The notes under the pieces are model-generated. The model made no database searches and was not told the DNA's origin. It worked only from the letters and a program-made list of their open reading frames with translations. Positions 27,441 to 39,629 of a stretch of 64,000 nt of DNA are shown here, in pieces. Made by a program: the position numbers and the translations under genes. The number at the start of each line of letters is the position of its first letter. Within the stretch, counting starts at the first letter, position 1. Source of the stretch: Auanema rhodensis (Eukaryota > Nematoda > Chromadorea > Rhabditida > Rhabditidae); the NCBI GenBank assembly GCA_964057225.1, contig OZ059894.1, forward strand, positions 6,049,501 through 6,113,500, given 5' to 3'.

Positions 27441-29875
27441 TTACGAATTGCCCAGAGTTCTTTTAATTACTTTATCCAGAATTCTCATAACAAACGGTGG
27501 ATAACTGTATGTATCATCATGTAAGTTACCCTCGTACACTTGTCCTCTAGATCGAAGACCTCTCTGTTCACGGGATGCACCTAGAATTTACGTTTAAATA
27601 ATTTATAACATTTGAAAGATAAAAAACCTCCAATTGTATTATCTAATATACATGCACACATGGCTCCAACAAACATTTGTAATGTTAAAAATACTGATAA
27701 TGTAGTATCAATCCAGTCAATTCCTATAAAAAATAATATGTTAAAAGTAATCGTTTATTTTTTTTTCAATAATTACCAGTATTAACAGGATTTCTTGTGA
27801 AATAACTTGGAACAATCATTCCAAACATCATAGAGAATCCAAATATTCCCATGTTTCTTGATAGAGACATGTCAACCTCAAGTATGATCATAACCTGATA
27901 CAATTAAAAAATTGACTTACGGACTGTAGACTGGATACCGCTACTCCTACGACCATGGCCATAGATGAAGCTAGAACTCCACCAACTAATGGATCAGGTA
28001 TGGTTGAGAGAATAGCTCCAACCTGTGAATCATTTATTTTGTTGAGTGGAGGGAAATATGTCAAAAACCTTAGTGCACAATCCAAGCACAATCAAGAATA
28101 ATCCAGCGATCACCATTGTCCATCGTGAAGCTACTCGTGTAACACCAATAACTCCGATATTTTCAGTATGAGTGGTCATTCCAACACCAGGGCCTAATAG
28201 ACCCGAAACAAATGATCCTAGACCTAAATCAAGCAAATTACATTAGATGTTCAAGTTAAATTTGATGAACCTTCAGCCATAATTCCACGGTTGATTGCGT
28301 GGCTAGGAGGAGCTCTTTCTTCTGAAACTTTAGCAGCCAAGTGGTAATCGCCAACTGATTCAAAAACACTTGTCATTGCTGATAACACATAAGCTATGAA
28401 CAAAGCACCACTGAATGATGGAGGACCGAATTTGCCTTAAAAAACATTGAAAGTTAGGTTTGTCATACATTTCAAACCTGGATATGGTAAAGCGAACCAG
28501 CTTGATTCATGAATAACAGAAATTGACACATTCTTATCAACTCTGGCAGCACTATCAGGAGGAACAAGATCGAAGACAGTTAAAACGACACAGAACATCC
28601 ATGAGAAAACAATAGCAATCAGATACTGTATTAATAAAATATAAATAATTATTATAATTAAATTTTGTGTAATTGTTTTATAAAAAAATTGAAAAATGTC
28701 AGAGAAACATACAGGATATTCACCAAAAAGGTTGAAGCGATACCAGTGAAACTTTCTCTTCTTCAAACCCGGTATAGGAACTTTAACATCAGCAAGATAT
28801 AAAATAGTGGCAAAAAGTGTAATGGCTTGTCTGAAAAAATCGTTTCAGCTTCCTGTTTAATCCGATCGTTTTTTCAAATACTTACACAATAGCCACCCAA
28901 TGCTTTTCAATGCGAACTACCATAGTACCGACTTGCGAAAAAGCTAAGAGAAGCATAAGAGTTGAAACCTAAATAAGATTTGTTGAAATGTTTTAATGTA
29001 ATTTATTTAGTACTGTTAATGGTGATATAAGTTTAGTAAGAAGTCCGACCAATCCTGTGGCACCAATTAAAATTGGAATAAGAGAAGAGGCAATTAAACA
29101 ACCTTGAATCTAAATTTTAAATATAAATTTAAAATTTATATAAATTATAATACTAAAGCAAGTTTTGAATAATATTCTTCTGGTTGAACTATCATTGATT
29201 CATTGTTAGCATTACAACCATATTCATGTAACATATAAACTTGTACAGAAGGAAGATAAGCAAATGCTGTTCCTTGTAACAGTGCCAATCTGAAATCCAA
29301 ACACTTTGATTTTTGAAAGATTTGAAGTTGGAAACTTTATTAAATTATAAAGTGTGCAACCTAATGTGTCTCAAGTAAATTTCGAAGTGAATAGTGTGTT
29401 TGAAGTATCTCACGTGAAATCACGTGGAATTCATTTTTTTTACGAATTTTTTAGCGGAAGCTTTTTTTTTGTTTTTGAAAAGGAATTTCAATGAATAAAC
29501 ACCTGACTCCAAATACTGTTTGAATAATTGTTGAAATACCACTTCCCACAAATGTTGAGCTGATTAACTCATTTCTTAATTTTGCTTAAATTTTATCATT
29601 TTATTAACATAGTTCGTTTATATTAAAGCATACTGATATCTGCTCCTGGACATAAAGCATCAGCTAATAAAATTGGTACCGTAAGCAAAGCTGATACACA
29701 TACCATAACTTGCTAAATTAAAATCATTTTAAGTATTATTTGAAAATTTTATAAAACATTAATTAAGTAATTAGCTAATGATTACCTGAAATCCATACAA
29801 TAAGGCAATACCAAGAGATGGGGTATCTCGAGCTCGGATGATAGGTCTCTGCTGGACCTTCTCCTCTGCCACCAT
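27441..29875 (-). CDS. SLC23/NCS2 nucleobase-ascorbate family transporter, about 525 aa
   Basis: A multi-exon membrane permease from ATG 29875 (MVAEEKVQQRPIIRARDTPS) to TAA 27441-27443. More than ten hydrophobic segments are visible. The family signature ENIGVIGVTR is present (about 28165-28195), matching the NAT motif N-x-G-x4-T-R in TM10. Upstream of it, SVFESVGDYHLAA (TM8) carries the substrate-site glutamate typical of the family. In TM1 the usual Gln-His pair reads YGFQQVMVCVSALL, so the His is replaced by Gln. Family members move uracil, xanthine, urate or ascorbate with H+ or Na+; I cannot pick the substrate from sequence. The C-terminal tail is hydrophilic (ASREQRGLRSRGQVYEG...RTLGNS). 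Confidence 0.93.
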
Positions 29876-30409
29876 TGCCTTAAACTTGTATTAGTAACTA
29901 TTAGTTTTTTCTTTTATATTGTAATAAAACAAACGTTTTTTCGTACTTTATAGGTACAGGTTAAGTATGAAAAGATATAATCATGATGAATAATATAAAT
30001 TAAACATCATTGAACAGGATATAAAGAGATCATTATATGTTTTTTTTATTTTTAATAAAAATAAAAATAAGATTAAAAGTTTTTTATGTTAAAAGCGAGA
30101 TATAGAAAGATTATTATTTGTGATTGTTGATGCATGACGACGGTAAGAATCATGTTAAAATAAAAATAAAGTTATGTTACTGTGGAGAATTGAAATATGT
30201 AAAACATTCACATATAAATTATGAAAGAGAAGATTTTTTTTGTAAAGAATATGGGTGGAAACTCATCAGCGGAGGGAAAACCAAGTGAAAGCAGAGAGAT
30301 AGTTCACGAATGAATAGTAGTAATAGTTGAATAGTTTTTGAACAACATGGAAAATTAAAAAATGGAAAGAAACATTTAGTTTTGAATTGAGAGGGAAGTA
30401 AAAAAATAG

Positions 30410-30497
30410 AAAGAGTAGAAGAGAGAAAGGGAGAGAAAGAGAGAGAGAACGTGTGTAGACATAGAGAGAGAAAGAGAGAGAAAGAGGGAGAGAGGCG
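30410..30497. repeat. Imperfect GA-rich tract
   Basis: GAGA/GAAA tract upstream of the permease start. The long minus-strand open frame across it (Leu/Ser/Phe-rich) is a translation of this repeat. Confidence 0.8.
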
Positions 30498-31529
30498 ATA
30501 AATGGTATTGTTCTTGTTCTTTTTCTTTAGAAAACAATAGAATCTTATAAACATAAAAATTTCAACTATATAATAAATATAGTAAACATCCTTGTGTAAC
30601 ATATTTATTAGCATCATTTCATTTTTTACTTGAGAAATGATAAATAAATTAAAAAGTTGGATTAATGAAAGAATATAACAAATTTAAAAAAATCTTATTG
30701 AAAGATAGTGAATTTTTGAAACTAAAATTTTGATTTTATTGGTATTCATGAATGTGAAACAAAAATAAAAGGCAGTTTATGGAAGAAGTCATCGACACAT
30801 GGCATCGGTTAACTGGGAACCGGTCGTTACACAGTCATGATTCTGTGGCCCCGGCATGTGGTGCCACGGCATGTATTATATGTTTGTGTATGTATGTTTA
30901 ACTCGTAAACTGTTTCCAGGTGAAGATGCTTCTTATCGGTTTCAGGATACTCGTCAACATCTTGTTTTGGCTATGCTATCAATGCTATAAGCTTAAAGAC
31001 AAAAAAAAGATAGAAAGACAAAAAAGAACATATCAATTGATCATCAATTTTCAGTTTCACAATTAAAGACTATAGGATTTGAATTGCAAAAGAGAGCAGA
31101 TAGTTGACTATAATCATTATAATCGTATACTGAATGATGAGAATTTCAGATGATACTAGGGGATAATAATGTCATAAGGTCGTTATGAATTTCAATTTCT
31201 AATGGTATTGATACCAAAAATTAGAAACATGAAAATAATATAAAAATGATTTCAAGTACTGTAAATTGAGAACAAAATATCATTTGCTGGACAAGTAAGT
31301 GACGAATTCAAAAAAGAATGCTGTGAGAAAGTTGTAAAGTTACCAACGATAATAAAATTTGAAATTTGGTGAATTAGTACTCAGTGATTATACGAACATA
31401 CAGATATAGAAGACAATTAAAGGAACAAGGATGATGATAGATCGAGAATGATGATCATGACGATAATGATGATAGATATATGTATGTATATAGAAAAAGA
31501 GAGAGAAAGAAATAGAGAGGGAAAGAAAG

Positions 31530-31531
<2 letters not shown>

Positions 31532-31560
<29 letters not shown>
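31532..31560. repeat. (GA)n microsatellite
   Basis: About 14 GA units, embedded in a wider GAAA/GAGA-rich tract. Confidence 0.9.
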
Positions 31561-31569
<9 letters not shown>

Positions 31570-32492
31570 GGGTAATAATCAATTTCTGATAATGTTGTTT
31601 GCGAATCTGACATAAGATAGTTCATTTTCACATCAAAATCAAAATTTTGTGAAGATGTTATGGGACACGAAAGCTAAATATGCAATAAGCCACAGAAATA
31701 ATAAAAATTTGGATGTTTAAAGCAAGTGAAAGATGAAAGAAATAACAAAATAAGTTAAAGTTCATATTTTACAAAATACAAAGTTTTGCCTGTGAAATAC
31801 GGTGAACAGAAAAAAAAAGAAGCTTAAAATTCAATTTTATAATCGGATTCAGAATATGAGTTAAAATGAAAAAAAAAACCGTTTTTGTTTAAAGAGGATT
31901 CTAAAAACAAACTACCATATCACTTACTTTCATATACGTTTTAAATGATTATTCTTCTCTTTGAATAAAGTTTTTCTCTTTGTATTAACGATATATTTTC
32001 AATATTATCATAAATATCATTTTAATATTAAATAAATCTTAAAAAAACAATTGTTCATGCTGTTCACTTAAATTGTCTATTTGTAATTTGAATTTTTAAA
32101 TTTATTTTGTTCATGATTATCCGACCGTACATTTGATCAGAAACGGAATAGTTGATGTCAAAGCTCTCTCAATATATTAAAATACTTGTATAACCTTATT
32201 TTTAATGTTCATTGTTTTATATTCTGTGTTATTTAATATTCATCAGTTTTGTTTTCTTTTTTTCTTCTTAAATTTGTAGAGATTTTCTTGAAAATTTCCA
32301 ATAATTCATGGTTTGAGGCAACAAATAGTCATTTATTCACCGCATATGACTACAGATGATAGTAGTTGGTGGTAGCCGTTCGTTTTTTTTTCATAAAAAA
32401 ACGCTTTCTGCTTCTATAACAAATCTTGTCAGGACCGTAAATGAAAACTCTCAAGATGGACGCATGGATGTTGCACTGAGACCCGGAAATAA

Positions 32493-32550
32493 TAGAGAGA
32501 GAGATAGATAGAGAGATAGAGAGAGACAGAGAGATGAGATGAGAGGGAGA
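32493..32550. repeat. GA/GATA-rich simple repeat
   Basis: GAGAGATAGATA-type tract downstream of egl-3. Confidence 0.8.
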
Positions 32551-33001
32551 GAATTGAATGTATTTTTTTTAAAATATATGTATATATATATATGGGTATA
32601 TGATATCTGAATGAATATAAGAGACATTTTGTTTTGTATTAGAGTAATACAGCAATGAAAACCGTTTGAGCTTAATGACGGATTTTTAGAACAGGAATTC
32701 AAGATGTTATATGGAGTTACACATGTTCAAACGTATCTCAATGGTTTTATTTCTGCAAAATTAGAAAATAAAACAAGAAAATTAAAGAAAAAATATATAA
32801 AATTAATTTTTGTCTTTCAAATCAGAATAGAAATCTTAGATGTTTTGTCTGTTTGTCTGTCTGCATGTTCTTTCATGATTTATACAACAGAATTATAGCT
32901 TTTTCTGGATTAGATCAACTAGGAAAGGATAGAAGTAGATGATGATCTGGGAAAGGAAAGAGATCTCGAAAAAAATTTGTCTTTTCGTGGTTTGGATGGA
33001 A

Positions 33002-36000
33002 TTAATGGGTCATTCGCTTGTGAGCAGTTTGAACAACTTGAAGCTTGGAGTTCACATGTCCCATGAGAGGCTCAATTCCCGCGTAAGGTGGTTCTTTGGT
33101 TCCATGAAGCATCAACGTGAATTTCTTCAATGTTCCTCTGTGATCTCCTGGTCCCTAAATATTCAAATTAACTTATTATTTCAGAAAATGCATAGTAGCT
33201 AAATTTGGTAGATTTAACCAACCTGGAATCTGGCGATAAGTCTCCATTTTCCAGTTGGATTTTCGCCCCATGTATGGGTAGTCATAAATGGCCAGTTAGT
33301 AAATCCATCTTTACTATCATCATCTTTAGGACGACGAGAAAGAATCATAGTTCTGGTTCCCATTGGTGAGATCAAATATAAAGTTGTGTCACCACGTCGT
33401 GTGGAGTTGAAAGAAATGACAGCTTGAGCATGTTCCAAGTAGCGAACCTTAATTTTAGGTATAAATATTGTTTTAATAAAACAAGTTTAGAAATTTGAAA
33501 GTTAGCTTCTGTTTCAAACTCTTAACGTGAATCTTACTTCAGTGGCAGATCCGGCACAACCATCGGTATCAAGCTCAAGGACCAAGTTGCCGTCAGCAGG
33601 AATTTCACTGAAAAAAGATAGTGAATGTATTTAGTATTCTCAAAGTCACTAGGAAGTAAAGAAATTGAAAACTCACTGTGGAACATCAATGGTTCCAGCT
33701 GTGCAGTGGAAACGTGGTGGAGCAGTTTTCCAAACCATGGACAACATGACCTGAAAGATAAAAGATTTCATTAGCTATTCAAAAGAATTTTAAGCATTCC
33801 AAAAAAGAAAAGAAGACGTTTTCTCCCACTGCACCATTTAAATAGTTTAATATATTCACTCGATAAATAGTTTTCGCAATAACAACTCTAATATCTAGTG
33901 AGAAAGATAGAGTTTCAATACTTTATATTCTCTCATCAAAATTTTAAAACATTATAATTCAGTCAATACTATATGATATATGTTTTATAAAGGTCAAAAG
34001 ATCCATCATTGAATTTAAAAGCATTTCTTTCTTCAAATTTTCACTCAGACTAACCCATCATCCCTGTTTCCGTTTTTGCGACTTTTCAAGAGTTGTCAAC
34101 GTTCAAAAACATTGCCAGTAATGCAAATAGATCACAATACTTTTAACGAGACATTTGGGGTGTTTAATTTATTTCTATTTATCGTTCTAAACCTCATTTC
34201 TTTCTTCTTTCTTTATTCTTTTTGACCCATTGTTCAAATGTTTAAAAAGAGAAAAGAACTAATTCTTACCATTTCAGCAGCATCAAGAACACCAAATCCA
34301 AAGAGATGATTGTATTCCAAACCAACTCCATTCATTTGCCACTCGAAGTGTGAGCAGTTTCCTGTTGATATTTTGTTATTATCATATCCCTAGAACAATT
34401 AATTGTTTATTAAATTTGTTTGTTTACAGTTTATGCTACCTTCAATGCGAGTTCTGGAAGTTCACGGCATCGTCCATCGAACAGTGAGTTACGAGTAGAT
34501 GTTAAGACTGTCAAATGTTGAAGATCACGCCTAGAACACAAATTTGTCTGTTTTCACAAAGAATAAGTTTATATATAGAATCAGATTTTAGCGACAAACT
34601 TTAATTTGATTTAATGTTTTCGTTGTTCAATATTAGTATATGTGAGCAACATTCAAAACTGAATAACAACCGTTTGCTACTTCATAAAAAACTTAAATGA
34701 ATTTTCAGCGATTGGCATATAACGTGAAAATTTTTCACGTATATTATTTATTCAATTTATGCTAATTTTTATATAAATCTGTTGTTATTATTATTAATAT
34801 TTAATTACAAACCATGTCAATTTGGGATTAGCTTCTAAAGCAAGAGCAAAAACTCCGGCAGCTTCTGGGGCAGCAGCTGAAGTTCCTGAGTGGGAACGAG
34901 TGCAACTGAAATGACGTCCGATTAGATGGAAAAAATATGTTTTTCCATATCAACATGATGAATTTTAGTAAAAAAAAAAACAAAAACATCCTGAGAATAC
35001 ATACCGTCCGTAGAGATCTGTTGTAGCAACACCAGTCTCTGGATTGCGTCCTCCATTAGAGAAGGTGGAAGCCAATGTGGAAGAGCATGACCTAGAAACA
35101 TGAAAAATTAGTAAAGATTCATTAAGAACATAAACATACTCATCGTAATGAGCATTTTCACCATTATTAATGGCAGAGTTGATAGAAATTGTCCACATAG
35201 AAGCAGCATATCCATCGCAATTGCAATCATCATCCTCTCCACCATCTCCAGAAGCCCATACAAAGATGGATCCAAGTCCATTACGTCCCTACAAAATTAA
35301 GTATCTTATAAATATTTGTTTCGTTTTTTTGTAAACGATTTATTTTTCATTCTAACCTCATTAACACCCTTGACGATAGCTCTCATTGTAGCATTACGAG
35401 GTCCATCCACTGTTTTTCCATCATCAGTAGGTCCCCAACTGGCGGAATAGATGTGGATCTTGTTTGGCTCATGTCCCATAGAATTAGCCTAAACTTATTT
35501 GTTGCTTTAAATAAGTAAAAATTCTTCAATGAAGTATATAGAAATATTTTCATTTTATTATCAACTCACCTCAATCAAATCAGTCATGTATGGCTGATCA
35601 AGCATTCTGATTCCAGCAACTTTGCTATCTGGTGCAACTCCTACACCACAGACACCGTTATCACGAGCAGCAGCAATTTCGCCAGCACATCTGTAAGAAA
35701 TAAATATATGTTAAAAATTTCTAATAATATTTCTGAAAAGAGAAAATGTTAGGTTGAAAATCATTTCGCTAAGTGTTAATTTTGTTTGATTTCTTTCAAA
35801 AATTTGAAAAAAGATAGATTTTGCCATTGATAATTTAAGCTTAATCTCACCGTGTTCCGTGGGAATTGAACCAATCATCAGTGTATCTTGGATATGGGAA
35901 TGGATCATTGGAAGAGAAGTCATAACTTGCTTCTGCATTCTAAAAATTTTATTTTATTAATTCCATTAAGAAGAAAAAAATGTTTTATTGAAACTTACAA

Positions 36001-38595
36001 AGTTGTTTTTCAAATCAGGATGCATGTAATCAACTCCATCATCCATAATAGCTGTAGTGATGTTCTTGCCAGTGAATCCAAGAGCCCATGCCTTGAAAGT
36101 AATAATTACATTAAAATTACTTTTTTTAAATATTTGGTAACAAAAAAATAAAAACAAAATGCTAAAATACCTTTTCAACATTCAGATCAAGTCTTGCTTT
36201 TCCACCGGCTTGTCCAGTATTTTTCTGAAAAGTTCAATTGCAAAATTTAAATTTTTTTTGACAACATGCAGTAATATATATATTTTTATTATTTATGTCA
36301 AAAACATTATTATTTATTTGTCACTTAACTCATTTACTGAACAAATTTTTTAGATAGCGCAGTATATTGGAACTTGGAAACCTTCGCAAAATAAGAAAAA
36401 GAGCTTATAACGTTTAAACAAAAGTTTCACTGATGTTAAAGTTGCAACTACATTTGGCTCAAGTCCCTTATGCTATAACCTAACCCTGACGTGTATGACG
36501 TCAGTTAAGTTGAATACTTTACTAACTTACTCCCTTCGCTCTCTCCCTCTCTTTATTTAACTTTGCTCTACTTTGCCACAAAGTATTCAAGTCTCAGAGC
36601 TCATGAAGCTATTCAAAACAATTTTAGTCATCAAAAGAATGAACATGAAGCGAATTAAAATATTCAAATTTTGATTTTTCGATTAAAATTTTAATATTTT
36701 ACTTTCATTAAATATTTTATTATATACTTACCAAATACCATTGATATTGGTATAGAGGATCTGTTGGTGATTGAACGGATGAAAAGTCAAGTTGACTTTG
36801 TAGTCTTTCAGCCAAAGGTCTGAAAAACAAAACAAAAAATAGATGTTTGATGTCAAACTATCATTTTCATGTGGAAATAAATGCCATGCTTGTTTTTGCA
36901 TGCAAATATATTTCAAACATTTGTTTTTGTTTCTTCTAGCAAAAACTGTATTTGTTGGTAAATTGTCAATAATTGGTACCTGTATCCTCTCTTTGTGCGT
37001 TTGTATCCAGTAAGTTGTTCGACATGAGTTACCTGAAAATAGGAACATGTTCTACAATTGTCCGGAAGCTTAAACGATACGAAATGTCTATAAACATACT
37101 CGAACATTCTTAGATTAGAAAAAAATAGCCAAATATAGATATTGTGAATAATATGTACATATATCCTATATACATATATACATACATATATAGATTATAT
37201 AGCATAATGCATAGTATATTTCTCTTCTTATCTCATTATTATGCACTTAGCTTTAGCTTTTTTTTTCTTTTCATTTCATACTTCCTACTGGGTTTCTCTG
37301 ACTCATTTTCTCTACTTTTTTCTTCTAAATCTTTCTCTCTTATTTTATTACATACAAATTCAGTTCTTTTGAACTATCCTTTTATTCTCATTTTGAAAAG
37401 TATTTTTCAAACAATGCTCAATGATCAACAATTTTATTTTGTTATTTAGTTTATAAATCGTTTGACTTTTGAAATAATTGTTAATATTTTTTACTATTAA
37501 CTTCATTAAATTTCTTAAATTTCTTATTTAAAGTATTATTTTAACTTTAATAAATTTTTTTTTATTAAATTGTAAATTTGGAAAAATAAAGATAATTTTC
37601 TACACACCCTTTCTTCAGGGTTTCTCACTCAAAATCCACTAACACAAATGTCAATCTTAATTCAACCAAGAGACAAAACTAACGCTTTTCTATCCGTATT
37701 TTTGGTTTTTTTTCTCTGTGTTTCTCTCTTATTTCTATTATATTTTTCCATCTTTCACATCTCATTAGATGGATTCAAGCAGAGCTATGAGCTTCTTGAA
37801 AAGATACAATAAGACCCTCGAGCAGTGAGATATTTTTGAATCCATATGGATTCCATACCCATACAATTGTCTTTTCAGAAAAGCTTCAGCTGCAGTAAAT
37901 CCATAGAAATCGTCTTTGGGTTTTTTTTAAACATAAAGATAAAAAAATGAAGCATATACTTACATCATCATCTCTGTGAAGCTTCGCATGATGTCCAACA
38001 GATCGACGAGTTCTTGCATGAGATAAAGCTGGTTGAATGAAATGATACTCTGTGTCACTTCCGAGAACCTATGAATTAATGAATTATTGTTTTTTAATTG
38101 GAAAAAAGTTTATTTTATTTCATTCAAGTCAAGTTTTCTTTTAAATCATTTTACAAAATGTTGTCGAATGTATGATTTAACCAAGGCGTGCAACGAATAT
38201 CAAAATAAAAACTGCAAAAATTCAAAAAGAAGTTTTTTTGGTTGTAAAAATTGTTCAACAATGTGAGGACAATTGCTTTAACCGAAAAAAGTAATAAAAA
38301 AAGAAAAAAAAACATAGAAAATGCATTTACCGGTCCTCTATTTACAAATCCGTGCCTCTTGGCAATGCGGTGAGCATTATCAATTCCGGGCTCTTTTAGA
38401 TGAACATGAAAATGATTAGTGAAAACCTGAAATATATTATTTATAATTTTCAACACTTAACCTCATTTTCTGTTTTAACTAATCTTTGAATGAAAATTCA
38501 AAACACGATGAATTAGAGAAACATACCTCTACTGCCTCAGTAAGAGACAAGATTACCAGAAAGAGGCTGAGCCAGATTGGGTTCCGGCATTGCAT
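33002..38595 (-). CDS. egl-3: Proprotein convertase 2 (EGL-3/PC2), neuropeptide-processing subtilase
   Basis: PC2 cleaves neuropeptide precursors after dibasic sites inside dense-core vesicles. The start is ATG 38595: a signal peptide ([20 protein letters not shown]), then a propeptide with an inner TRRS site and the primary RTKR/GYR cleavage site (about 36960-37030). The catalytic triad is visible: Asp in [19 protein letters not shown], His in [14 protein letters not shown], Ser in [18 protein letters not shown]. The oxyanion residue is Asp ([20 protein letters not shown]), the hallmark of PC2 over other convertases, which have Asn. A P domain with RRGDT and [17 protein letters not shown] follows, ending at TAA 33002-33004. 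The PC2 chaperone 7B2 is not in this window. A neuronal/neuroendocrine role is established for the family. All signature residues are intact. Confidence 0.96.
36496..36503. promoter_or_regulatory. CRE octamer TGACGTCA in an egl-3 intron
   Basis: A perfect cAMP-response-element palindrome in an egl-3 intron of about 500 bp, with a half site (TGACGT) 9 bp upstream. Putative binding site for CREB/ATF bZIP factors; inferred from sequence only. Confidence 0.45.
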
Positions 38596-39219
38596 TCCTG
38601 AAACCGACAAGAATAGAAAAATGAGAACAACAAGAACGAAAGAAGAGTTTTAAACAAATTAAGAGAATAAAAATCTTTATTTTCCAGAAAAAGAAAGAAA
38701 TATTGAAAATTCAAACAAAAAATATGACGAAAGTAAAATAGTATTTAAAGTAAAGGAGAAGCTTCGAGAAACTTAATTAGGAATCTGAAAACCATATGAC
38801 CTTAAGGCATTTCAACGTCAATACTTTGAAACGAATGATATTGATATATAGAAGGAACATTTGAGAGTAGGTTTTCAATATTCAATTCTATATAGAAAAA
38901 ACTTTAAAACTATATAAAACAATTGAAAAAATGAAGTGAAAAGATAGCAAAGCAATAAATTTCACCAGGAAGCGTTTTTTAATCCTTGAAGCTTCATCTC
39001 ATTTCCAAATCTGATTAAATCATAAAGCTCATTTTATGTTTCAATATTGCTTTAGAAAATTTAAAATAAATGTTGCAAAAGTTTATCGAAATATGAACAC
39101 ACATACATGTATGTTTGTTGTTTTTTCAATATATTAACAAAAACAAAAAAAAATATTTTTCAAAAAAAAAAAGAAAAAAACTTGAGCTTATAAAGCGAAA
39201 TGCAAAATGAGAAATAACT

Positions 39220-39233
39220 ATATGACGTCATAT
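39220..39233. promoter_or_regulatory. CRE palindrome ATATGACGTCATAT upstream of egl-3
   Basis: A 14-bp perfect palindrome containing TGACGTCA, about 630 bp upstream of the egl-3 ATG. It is a candidate CREB site in the egl-3 promoter; the second octamer inside the gene strengthens the inference. Confidence 0.5.
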
Positions 39234-39603
39234 AGGATATATAATATCCAAAATGACCATATACATATATCTAGACGATATGATGATGAATGTCTATAAT
39301 GAAAAGATATTTTAATATTTCAAAAATTAGAAATTGCTATTTCCTCACATACATTCAATTAGAAAACGTGAAAAAAGTATTTGATTTCGTCTCAAACAAG
39401 GATAAATCTAAACAAGATGATACATGAAGATCATATAGTACAATCAATTTTATTTTAATTTTAATTTAAAAACAATTTTCTTCATAGTTATAAATTTATA
39501 TAAAATAACATAACTAGAATTACAATCTTGAATCCGTTCATTGTTATTCAAAAAATTTCAGTTAATCTTGTTCTTTGAATTTTCATTCAAATTAATAATC
39601 TTA

Positions 39604-39629
39604 CCTACATACATACATACATACATACA
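39604..39629. repeat. (CATA)n microsatellite
   Basis: About six CATA units. Confidence 0.9.

Larger units (their letters stand above)
29876..33001. other. Intergenic region between the permease and egl-3 3' end
   Basis: AT-rich DNA with GA/CT simple repeats. The only unusual part is a less AT-rich block at 30781-31000 (see findings). Confidence 0.6.

Noticed and set aside
30219-30617. 132-codon minus-strand frame
   Set aside because: Made of a GA-rich simple repeat translated as Ser/Leu/Phe; no splice or start context.
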